From: Datura wrightii
Taxonomy: Eukaryota; Streptophyta; Magnoliopsida; Solanales; Solanaceae
Direction of reading: 5' to 3'
Assembly (NCBI GenBank): GCA_035772735.1
Contig: JASDFA010000016.1
Span: 147,448,501-147,512,500, forward strand
Length of the DNA stretch: 64,000 nt
The notes under the pieces are model-generated. The model saw only the letters and a program-made list of their open reading frames with translations, did not search any database and had not been told where the DNA came from. Shown here in pieces: positions 55,079 through 64,000 of this stretch; position 1 is the first letter of the stretch, and each line of letters starts with the position of its first letter. The translations under genes and the position numbers were made by a program.

Positions 55079-55740
55079 ATGACCGTCAGTTATATGTCAA
55101 TTTTTCTAAACGTGAATTTTGGCTGAGTTCAGTAGCCTTTTTGGTCACATTGTTTCGGAGGCTGGTGTACAGGTAGATACACAGAAAATCGAAGCAGTGA
55201 AGAAATAGCCCAAACCTACCACTCCGATCAAAGTACGCAATCCCTGCGGTTAGCTGGGTACTACAGAGGGTTTGTAGAAGGATTTTCCACCTTAGCAGTA
55301 CCTCTGACTAAATTGACATAGAAGGCAGCAAAGTTTCAGCAGACTGAGGCGTGTGAGCAGAACTTCCAGGAATTAAAAGACAGGTTAACATCAGCTCTAG
55401 TGTTTGTATCGCCAGAAGGTACAGAGGGTTGATGCAGCATGGTAAAGTAATAGCTTATGCTTTCAGGCAGTTGAAGAAACATGAAAAGAATTATCTTACC
55501 CATGACCTGGAGTTAGCTGCAGTAGTTTATGCCTTAAAGAGTGAATATTTTATATCACCCAGGAAGGGCTAATGTGGTAGCAAATGCCCTTAGCCGTAAA
55601 TCTATGGGGAGTTGGCATACTTGCAGCCCGAACAGCGAGAATCGGCCCAGGAATTACACCAGTTAGCCGGTTTAGCCGTTCACATAGCAGAAATAAAGGA
55701 CAACAGAGCAGTAATATAGAATGTCACAGTGTTGTCTTTA
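55079..55740 (+). pseudogene. RT end and RNase H of element D, with two deletions
   Basis: Homology to B restarts at DRQLYVNFSKREFWLSSVAF. A base change and frameshifts follow, then the TKL and FQQTEACEQNFQELKDRL blocks. About 50 bases covering the YCDAS catalytic segment are missing at 55429, with gtt microhomology at the join. About 130 bases covering the DHKSLQ segment are missing at 55540. Only THDLELAAVVYALK and the VVANALSRKS end remain, so RNase H cannot work. Confidence 0.8.
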
Positions 55741-57168
55741 GTGGTGGAAGTAAAGGAACGACAGTATGGAGACCCTAGCCGGGTTCAACTTGAACACAAG
55801 GTTCAGCAAGGAGAGGTGACATATTTTCAGGTAACCGGGGATGAAGTGTTGTGATGTAAAGGTCACATTTGTGTTCTGGATATTTTGGGGCTTCGCCAGA
55901 AGATTATGAGCGAGGCGCATTACGCCCGCTATTCTCTCCACCCAGGGGTGACGAAAATGTACCATGATATCAAAGAAAACTACTGGTGGCCAGGTATGAA
56001 AAGAGAAATTGCTGAATTTGTAGCTCAGTGTCCTAACTGCCAACAGGTGAAAGCAGAACATCAGAAACCAAGCGGTTTGACCCAGGACATAGCTGTGCCT
56101 CTCTGGAAATGGGAAGAAGTAAACATGGACTTTGTAGCAGGATTACCCTGTACCAGGCATTGACATGATTCAATCTGGGTATTGTTGACAGACTGACGAA
56201 ATCAGCCCATTTCCTGCCAATAAAAGCTACTTTCTCTGCCAAAGATTACGCTGAATTGTATATCAGACAAATAGTTAGATTACACGGTGTTCCAGTATCT
56301 ATTATCTCTAATAGAGGAGCACAGTTTATGGCTAGATTTTGGCAGTCATTCCAGAGAGGTCTGGGGACGCAGATTAATTTGAACACATCATTTTACCCTT
56401 AGACAGATGGACAGGTTGAGCGCACTATTCAGACGCTCAAGGACATGCTACGAGCGTGTGTGCTAGATTTCAGTGGTAGCTGGGACGAGCATTTTGCCGC
56501 TAATTGAATTTGCTTATAATAACAACTATCACTCAGCCATCCAGATGGAGCCTTTTGAGGCATTATACGGGCGAAAATGTAGATCGCCGATTGGTTGGTT
56601 TGAAATAGGAGAATCAGCGTTGGTTGGCCCAGACATTGTTCAGCAGTCAGAGGAAAAGGTAAAGCTTATCCGAGAACGCTTACTGACTGCACAGAGCCTC
56701 CAGAAATCATATGCAGATGTGCGGTGCAGGGACTTGGAGTTTGATGTGAATGACTGGGTATTCCTGAAAGTATCTCCGATGAAAGGGGTAATGAGATTCG
56801 GCAAGAAAGGTAAGCTCAGCCCGAGGTTTGTTGGGCCTTATCAGATTCGTCGAAGGATAGGCCGAGTAGCATATGAGTTGAACTTGCCTCCAGAATTAGA
56901 ATCCGTTCATCCGGTCTTTCATGTATCTATGCTGAGGAAATGCATAGGAGACCCGTCCAGAGCAGTTCCAATCCAGAATATTCAGGTTACAGAAAAGCTG
57001 GCCTATGAAGAGGTTCCAATAGCTATCCTAGACAGACAGATTCGCAGATTGAGGATCGAAGATATTGCGTCTGTCAAGGTACTGTGGCATAACAGGAACC
57101 GAGAGGAAATGACGTGGGAAGTGGAGGAAGATATGAAGACCAGATATCCTCACTTATTTCAGGCCTAG
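55741..57168 (+). pseudogene. Integrase with GPY/F and chromodomain of element D
   Basis: The HHCC finger is complete in 55885-56163: EAHYARYSLHPGVTKMYHD and CPNCQQVKAEH. The core has VNMDFVAGLPCTRH, then a stop and frameshift. At 56310-56312 the catalytic motif reads SNRGAQ with Asn for Asp, as in B. A Glu-containing ERTIQTLKDML block follows, with one base extra near 56492. From 56494 the frame is open to TAG 57166-57168 with LYGRKCRSPIGWF, KGVMRFGKKGK, FVGPYQIRRR and the chromodomain tail (EDIASVKVL, TRYPHLFQA). Confidence 0.88.
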
Positions 57169-57397
57169 TCAGGCGACAGGTATGCCCGTATTATTATTTA
57201 AGCAGTATCTTATGATTATGTATGAGTAAATGAGAAAGATTGAGGTTTAGCTATCCAGTGAATCCTAAAGTATTGCGTGCAGTACCTGTGTTGGACTTTT
57301 CTGCATTTCAGGTTTTTGCTATAGTCCATATTACAGGGGAAACTCTGCCGAAATTTCCCTAGAAAGTAAATTGAGAAGTCCTCTAAATAAAAGTTTA
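57169..57397 (+). other. 3' untranslated region of element D
   Basis: This is noncoding sequence between the pol stop and the pre-PPT motif, matching the corresponding 23035-23263 in B. No ORF is seen. Confidence 0.6.
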
Positions 57398-57431
57398 CAT
57401 TCGAGGACGAATGTTCTTAAGGGGGGTAGAA
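57398..57431 (+). other. Pre-PPT motif and polypurine tract of element D
   Basis: cattcgaggacgaatg (57398-57413) then AAGGGGGGTAGAA directly before the LTR start at 57432. This is the best preserved example in the window. Confidence 0.8.
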
Positions 57432-60019
57432 TGTTATACCCCGTAGGACTCCCGGAACCTAGATGACCTATTTGCACGTTGGTTAAGCATATTTGAAGGC
57501 CATACGTGCTAAAGAAAGGCCCGGGAAAAGATCGAACGAGAAACCTGTCGAACCATCGCGGAAGGAGCCGAGGCAGAGCCCCTCCGCGATGGAAACGTGT
57601 CACGGAGGTGGAGCCTCCGCGTTGGCTCCGTGACACGATGGCCTTGTCCAGGCCCAAGTATATAAAGCCCCACTTCGGTTTTAATTCATTTAAACTTATA
57701 AAAAATTTTAGAAATCAGAAAGGAATAACCAGAGGAGAGGAAAGAACGAAGAGGGTAATATAATTTCATCCGATTACGCTGCCAAATGTTGTCCAAACTC
57801 AAATTAACCTCAGGTGCCGAGGTATTTAGCAGCAGAGAGCATTCCTACGGATTTAGTTTCGCGAAATACGACCGACGAATCATCGAGCTACCGGACTAAG
57901 GTAAGTGGAATTGCTCCAAACTAGTGTCTCTGTGTTTCTAGCTGTGAAGTGAGTATTTCTCCCTTCTGGACTTCTGAAATATAGCGAGTTTTTGACCGTC
58001 TTTCGATAAGCCTAGGTTTAGGCTATAATTATATCGAAAGTGATGTCGTCCTTCAGAATAAAGTTGTATTTAGTACTAATTGATATATATATATATGAAT
58101 GCAGTTGGGAGGAATAGCTGAAATACTGTCCAAGCTACGCCAGTTAGTCGGGAAATCAGAAGCGAAGGTATGTAAAGCTAGTTTCCTCGGCAAGTTAGTA
58201 AATCTCGGTATAGTAAAGTAATTTAAAGGCCAGTAGAATATTCAGAAGTCATGTGTTGTGTTTATTAAGAATGTTGGTACGATATTAGAAGCATTAGGTT
58301 ATAATTAGCATGAAACTTGTTAGCACGATATAGATTCTAATACAAGTGTTAGGAACTGCACAGCATGCTCAGTATATGATATAGTACAAAATGTCAGGAT
58401 ATTATCGTATTCAGTTGAAACCCTGTAAAGCAATGTAATATCTGTAAGGCATCTCAAAAGTAGAATGGTAGTTTAAAACGAAGTTTAGAAAGCATGTTAG
58501 AACCAGCAAATCATGTCACTATAGAAACTCAGTATACAGCATGGTTTTCAGCAGAAAGACTATATCTTGTTCAGCATTAGACTCAGTACAGTATGACAGA
58601 AGATTATATATTATATATATATATATTATTATCAGTCTCAGCATGTATTAAGTATGCACATATTACTATTACTAGCTCAGCATATAGTATGTACAAACAC
58701 CTTACTATTATTCGCTTCAGTATATGAGATATGCAGATAGTATTACTAGTTGAGACCATTGTATTGTCTTGGGGTTGGACTACCTAGCACCCATGACCGC
58801 CCCAGGGTTGATAGCTGTATCGACTCGTCCGCCAGAGGACGAGGATACGTCACTCTACGGAGTGGCATGCCGTCCCACAGGGGATGATGATGGGATGCTA
58901 TTTTTCCCCATATTGTGCCTTGATCGGCCCTTACAAACCCCTGTCGAGCGGATACGCTCGAGTGTTGATTCAGGAGTCCTCCGGAATCAGATGCAATTAT
59001 AGTCAGGGGCTCAGCGAGCCCAAGTGCATACCCAGGAGACCGGTAGGATGCTTACAGCGATTATAGGAGATGGGATGACCGGGGTAGGGGTATAGATTCT
59101 GTGCTGGTTGTACCTCCCGGCTTATGGGGGCCGGGTAAGGTTTGTGTGTGCTATATTATGTTATGTTATGCCATGTTACATTAGACACGAGTAGATCGGC
59201 AGTAGAACGATACGTCTCCAGGTATGACTCCTACTCCTTCCAGTATAATTAAGAGAAGGTATGATTTACATTATCAGACAGTTAATCTATTCCCTCCTAC
59301 TTCAGTTTCATCAGTTGTATCGTTGTTTTCAGATATTTCCTTCAGTTATTGCTTTACATACTCAGTACCAGTGGTACTGACGCCCGGTGGGGCGCTGCAT
59401 TACTTGCCTGCAGGTACTCATAGATAAGTAGGCGATACCTCGTGATTCCTGTCAGCGATCGAGTATTCAGCTCCTGTCATCCGGAGACTGAATCCCAGCG
59501 GTGTATTTCATTTTCTTTTGTTGTACAGTACGGGTAGGTCGGGGCCTTGTCCCGATCATTTCTGTTGCTATTCCTAGAGGCTTGCAGTCTATATATATTT
59601 CCCTGTTGTCAGTTGAGCCGGTCGTGTGAGGCCGTGCAGTTGTATAGCTGTTAGTACTTTTATCTCTTTTATGTTGTCGTGTGGGGCCATAGTTTGACAA
59701 TAGTGGTGACCTTGCCGGTCACGTAGCTTTCCAGTATTTCATTGTTGAGTTACAGATAACTAGACAGCTTGGTGGCCTTGCCGGCCCGCATAGTTTTCCC
59801 AATATTGATATGTTTCTGGTTAGCTGTCAGCACAGGTACAGGTGGCTATAGGCCTAGTCGGCCGGAGGCTGTATTTACAGCCGTCATATAGCCCGTTGTT
59901 TCCCTGAATATAAGTTAGAGCCAGCCAGGCACCAGATGTGCTCAGGCTCAGCACTCTAGCAGTTCCTGTCCTAGTAGGGCACCAGGTGCCACTCATAACC
60001 CCCAAGGCGGGGTGTGACA
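57432..60019 (+). repeat. 3' LTR of element D (2588 bp)
   Basis: It is the mate of 49744-52331, with identical ends and length, abutting the caatg duplication. Antisense ORF 57331-57657 and sense ORFs at 57506 and 58769 are products of the GC-rich hairpin and body regions. Confidence 0.92.
57553..57667 (+). promoter_or_regulatory. LTR promoter copy in the 3' LTR of D
   Basis: Two perfect inverted repeats stand in series: CCATCGCGGA/TCCGCGATGG (57553-57592) and CGTGTCACGGAG/CTCCGTGACACG (57596-57637), followed by TATATAAAG at 57659-57667. In this position it could fire outward into E sequence. Confidence 0.65.
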
Positions 60020-60024
60020 CAATG

Positions 60025-60329
60025 AACTCGTGTGGATCCTCATCCACCTTCGACCCTGTGAACTCAGGAGGGTTCATCCTTAATATGTCTCTAATCCGAG
60101 TTGCCACCGCACTACCATTCTGTGGAACCTGCACAACAGCCTGTTGTTTGACTTGAGCGGTCAAGGCCTACGCCAACATCTGAATCACCGTCAAAAACTC
60201 AGTGTGGGCAGCTGGCTCTAGTGCCTGGGACTCCAGAACAGGTGGGGATTGCTGATGCCCATGATCATTGCAATCTTCATGGCCTTCATCATTTCCATTC
60301 CTCCATCCTTTCATTCTTCTAGGAGCCAT
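60025..60329 (-). pseudogene. gag N-terminus of element E
   Basis: The ATG at 60329 gives MAPRRMKGWRNGNDEGHED, then a His-Gln-rich linker and EFLTVIQMLA. A TAG stands for likely Gln at about 60168-60170, followed by VVQVPQNGSAVATRIRDILR, MNPPEFTGSKVDEDPHEFI. The reading is cut by D and resumes at 49738 with EGILRV. Start choice rests on position after the leader and on similarity to the MSPRR start of C. Confidence 0.8.
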
Positions 60330-60520
60330 AATTCTACAATCACAAATCGCACGAATTAGAAAGATGGAAAGGCTTTTCATCGCACTACATAGAACATGAA
60401 AGAAGGGAACATTTCCTAAACGTTTAGTAGCCTCTTCATAATAGGGGTGGTGCGCTTCACACTCATAAAAAAACCCTACCTAACGTGGCTTTCAGAACCC
60501 TAGGAAACTTCAATCCTATT
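60330..60520 (-). other. Leader of element E
   Basis: This is the noncoding stretch between primer site and gag start on the minus strand. It resembles the leader of C (8886-9086), including the ggtgtgaagcgc-like segment. Confidence 0.6.
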
Positions 60521-60532
60521 GCTCTGATACCA
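60521..60532 (-). other. Primer-binding site of element E
   Basis: On the minus strand it reads TGGTATCAGAGC, a perfect initiator tRNA-Met site, four bases after the 5' LTR end. Confidence 0.92.
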
Positions 60533-60536
60533 AGTT

Positions 60537-62681
60537 TGTCACAACCCAAACATACACCCGGATCATAGACATGGGACAAGGGACCCGAGGGACCCCAAGT
60601 CGACCCATGGCCCATGCATACAACTCATCTCATTCAATTAGGCGGAATGATAATAATAAAGATATAGGGGAAAGATGCTCATAACATAGCATCAGGAAGT
60701 ACCAAATGTTTACACAACTGAATACTACATACTTGTCAGAAAGTCTCTAAAACATGAGATAGGTTGATGGGACAACATCCCCAACTAACCCGACCAATGT
60801 GGAAAACAAAAAAAATGAAAGTCTGTAAAATAGCCCTCGGAATATGAGGACTCACCAACGAGAAGAAAGCGTAAGCTGAGACAACATAATGGTGAGGATG
60901 ATACCTGAGATCCGGACCCTGTATCATGAAACGATACAGCATAAAAAGTATGCGGTCAGTACGTGGAATGTACTGAGTATGCAAGGTAAGTAAAATTGAC
61001 ATTTTAAAAGTAAATTAAAACTCATAAATAGATAGAGGAGAAGGACATCAAGCTTTCATCAAAATATTCATAATGATCATAAGGCTCAAGGCTTTCAAAT
61101 CATTCATAAATTTTCATTATCATAATCGTAAGAAAATATTATAAAAACATAACTTGAGCCAACAACATAGACATACCAATGCATAAAACATGTGGAACAA
61201 TGGAAGGACTCTTCATAATCGACACCATCATGGTAGAGCCTTTCATAATGCCCTAACTATCTAAATCAAGTGGGCAGAGCCGATCCTGGCTTACCAGGCG
61301 AGGATCGTGCATTAGGCGTGGTATCACATTTGAGGGGATAGGTATCAATACAATATGTATAACATTAGAAGCCACGGTGGCACATGGTTATGACACACCG
61401 GCGTAGTCCTTTGAATGTCGAGCTACTCGGTGCTAGACATTACTCCCAAAAATATGCATATAGGCTCATAAATAAATCATTAATATCATGCATAAAATTC
61501 ATTGGCTAAGATATAACATTTATCATCATGGGTCCCCTTTAAAACATGCTTAGCCAAGAATCAATGCCCTTTTTATCGACCAACATCATAAATCGATAAA
61601 TCATGAAATTCATTTCATAATTCATAAATCATTCTTCATCATGTAGGCATTGCCAATACTTCATCATACTCAATTTCCTAAAAAATATGCTCATAAACAT
61701 GGGTAACTTGGATTCATGCATTTCCATGATCAACAAACTCAAAATAATGAATATTCATCATAAATCATAACTTCCATGAACTTCCATATATGGGAAATTT
61801 AGATTTTAAAAAGATTGAAACATGAATTAAAGGGAATAATAATAAAACCTGCCCATCATGCATATTTCCATGAATAAAACTCGATTAAAACATACCCATA
61901 AAGAGAAATCACATTGCCATGCTTTGGATAAAACCCCATGGAATTCGAATAAGAGAATTTAAGACTTCAATCAAAATTGGGAATGGGGGGGGGGGGGAAT
62001 TCCATCCATTTTAGAACCCTACATACCTGGGAATAGATGGATTTGAGGTTTCTTGAACACCCACCAAGAAATTTGAAGAAAATTTGGGGAAGAAGGCCTT
62101 TAATCTTCAATACTTCTCTAAAATCATTGCATGAGAATGAGCATGCAATAGGGACTTAACTCCTCTTATCACACTCAGAAACTATCCAAAACGACATAGT
62201 CTAGGCCTTAGGGCTTAGGAAGTTATGAAAACACCCTTATTAAAACACAGGAAATTTCTGGTCGCCTGTCCTCACGAGGGACCTAATGTGTTGTTGCCAC
62301 AGGGCATGACTCGTTGCCTCCATCCGTTGAGTCCATTGCCCTAAACTCCAAGGGAACCCCATGGGAGACTTCACAAGTCGTGAGGTCAGACCACGATTCG
62401 TGGTCACCTTCCCTGGCCTACACTGCCCATCCCCATCTTGCCAAAGCTCCAAGGTTGACCACGGGTAACCTCACGAGTCGCGAGGTTTGACCCCGGCTCG
62501 TGGTCAGGCCCGTGGCCTCCTCACTCAAACTTTTCCAAACCAAGCTAACCACGAGTCACTTCACGACTCATGGTCACTCCTAACGAATCACCTCACAAGT
62601 CGTTCTGTGACCTGGTGCGAATTTTCAATTTTTCTCTGTTTTCACTTCGGGGCCTGATCCTAGGGTTCCTGGGGTATAACA
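60537..62681 (-). repeat. 5' LTR of element E (2145 bp)
   Basis: It is the mate of 43141-45307, lacking the 28-base duplication and with a 13-base G run (61985-61997) of its own. The palindrome cluster lies at 62330-62610. The 62240-62452 ORF lies within that cluster and is not supported. Confidence 0.9.
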
Positions 62682-62686
62682 ATCTC

Positions 62687-64000
62687 TCCCTTAAAAATTA
62701 ATCAGATATGACATACCAACAACTTTCATAATAAATATAATAATTATTTATTATCTATCATCGCAAAGACAGTCAAACTTGGTTATCAATCTAATTTCAC
62801 ATAATTTTTCGCTTATAATTATATTGCACGTGACCTTGATTAGAACATGCCAGTGCATTTGAGATCCCGCTATGATTTTGTTCGGGGTTAGGGTTAGATT
62901 AAATTGGATCTTATTTATGTAATGTTAACTTGCATTATTGCAAGAGGCTATTTCATCATCTGAACCTGTAATTTGGTCATACAACGATAACTTTTATGGT
63001 TACGCAAGATGTTGGCTTAAATCTGAAAACCAAAATGAAAATTTGAATCTCAAGAACACCAATAATTTATATATAAACAAGTAAAGCTTTCGGTTACAAC
63101 TTTGAGCTGCCTTTATTTTCAAGATGAATAAAAAAAACTAAGAACAGAAAATTTCATAGTTTTATCCCATTTTAATTTATTAATGAGATGATAAAAATTC
63201 ATAACATTCTCTACGCTTGCATTTCTTCTTGACTTGATCAGTTGCATAAACAGGAATGAACTATGAAATCAAACACTTATTGTATTATATTGGACCTATC
63301 ACTCATTATTATACGAGAGAATTTTTTTTCCTCCTCTTATTAGAAAAACAACATGAACAAAACGAAGTCATTTTTTCCCTGACTATTCTATTTAAAAAAA
63401 TAAAAAAGCACTTTTACTAAACCTAAAAATTGCGTCTCTTCTTCTAAATTTTGAAAAACTTATTTATTTCAAAATACTAAATACTCTATATACTCTTTAT
63501 GTGTTTGTGTATTTGGTCTTTAAATTGGACTTACCAAAGACGCAAAAGAATAACAATTTTGTGTGAACTTTGTCACCGCAGTTATTTTGATGCGAGATTT
63601 CATGTTCTTAAACTTTGATTTTGAACAACACACACACATACAACAAAGAAGTTCTAACCTTACTTTACAATGAGAATAAATAACATTTGGTGAAAACTAA
63701 AGGAGTCACGTGAATTTTACGTGCTAATATTTTTATTGAAAATATTATCTGGAGTGAACACTTGATATTTTTTATATCATTAGTCACCAAGTTCCTCTTA
63801 TACATTTGCATTAAATTTTTACTAGCAGTTGAATTTTGGTTTGCTTCTTGATGTGTGTATTCAAAATAATTTTATGCTAACATTTGTGTGGCAAAAAATG
63901 TTTATATATATTAATAACATGCTTTACCCTTGAAATGAACATGTCACCGAATTGTTATGTTGCCTCTCATTCCAAGAGGTTCTGAATGGCCAACAAAAAT
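62687..64000 (+). other. AT-rich sequence without a recognisable feature
   Basis: There is no ORF of note, no repeat pair and no domain. Short CACACA (63630-63639) and poly-T/A runs occur. It is the right flank of element E. Confidence 0.5.

Larger units (their letters stand above)
49744..60019 (+). mobile_element. Chromovirus element D, defective, nested in E
   Basis: LTRs of equal length (2588 bp; 49744-52331 and 57432-60019), a perfect primer site, polypurine tract and perfect caatg duplication (49739-49743, 60020-60024) define a plus-strand element. The second half of pol (end of RT to chromodomain) is close to element B. Between the first codons of gag and the end of RT the sequence has no recognisable relation to gag, protease or RT. 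The RNase H has two internal deletions. D interrupts the gag of E after the residues DPHEFI. Confidence 0.93.
43141..62681 (-). mobile_element. Chromovirus element E, full-length but hosting element D
   Basis: LTRs at 43141-45307 and 60537-62681 flank, on the minus strand, primer site, gag, protease, RT, RNase H, integrase, chromodomain and polypurine tract. The 5-bp duplication atctc (43136-43140, 62682-62686) is perfect. Element D sits inside gag. By eye the LTRs differ by roughly one base in ten, more than those of D, consistent with E being older. The pol tail resembles that of I and C, and the LTR shares the ACGAGTCGT palindromes with them. Confidence 0.92.

Noticed and set aside
57331..57657. 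Antisense ORFs over the hairpin regions of the B/D LTRs (also 22774-23073)
   Set aside because: They recur only because the underlying GC-rich inverted repeat is conserved. They oppose the transcription direction and match no family.

Overview
This window is plant nuclear heterochromatin made almost entirely of nested transposable elements. I found no convincing intact host gene, rRNA, tRNA or CRISPR array. The dominant elements are Ty3/gypsy chromoviruses of the Tekay/Del type: a pol order of protease, RT, RNase H, integrase and a C-terminal chromodomain, with an initiator-tRNA-Met primer site TGGTATCAGAGC. Athila/Tat-type remnants, a LINE, a Mutator-type MITE and AT-rich spacer make up the rest. 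The mix and the style of the LTRs suggest a eudicot, most likely Solanaceae; that is inference, because no host gene is available to confirm it.

Left block (1-33480). The 3' end of chromovirus I (1-2916) abuts a minus-strand Athila gag-protease fragment (2917-4408). Next comes an old chromovirus, A, cut into four pieces (4409-6428, 16393-18337, 19814-20424, 30837-33480) by three later insertions. These are the full-length chromovirus C (6429-16392, target duplication attcg/attca), the solo LTR F (18338-19813, duplication cggag) and the full-length minus-strand chromovirus B (20425-30836, duplication gaagg). The protease and integrase reading of A resumes across each insertion.

Middle block (33481-43140). 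This holds a 950-bp Mutator-like MITE with a perfect 9-bp duplication, a decayed Tat-type gag-protease, a LINE 3' end split by the solo LTR H (38071-39433, duplication cttgg), a minus-strand LINE endonuclease scrap, a minus-strand coiled-coil remnant, and several diverged tandem duplications in AT-rich sequence.

Right block (43141-62681). Minus-strand chromovirus E (duplication atctc) carries the plus-strand chromovirus D inside its gag (49744-60019, duplication caatg). D is in the same family as B. In D the gag-protease-RT half is replaced by about 2.3 kb of sequence with no recognisable homology and no long ORF. From 62687 to the end I see only AT-rich sequence.

No coding region is intact. 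Many in-frame stops are TAG where the family has CAG, as expected from deamination at methylated CHG sites. By eye the LTR pairs differ by roughly 4-5% for B and D and about 10% for C and E, which agrees with the nesting order for D inside E. The points most worth checking are the substituted front half of D, an integrase catalytic Asp-to-Asn change shared by B and D, hairpins just upstream of the LTR TATA box in the B/D family, and a palindrome array (GACCACGAGTCGTGGTC type) shared by the LTRs of several different elements.
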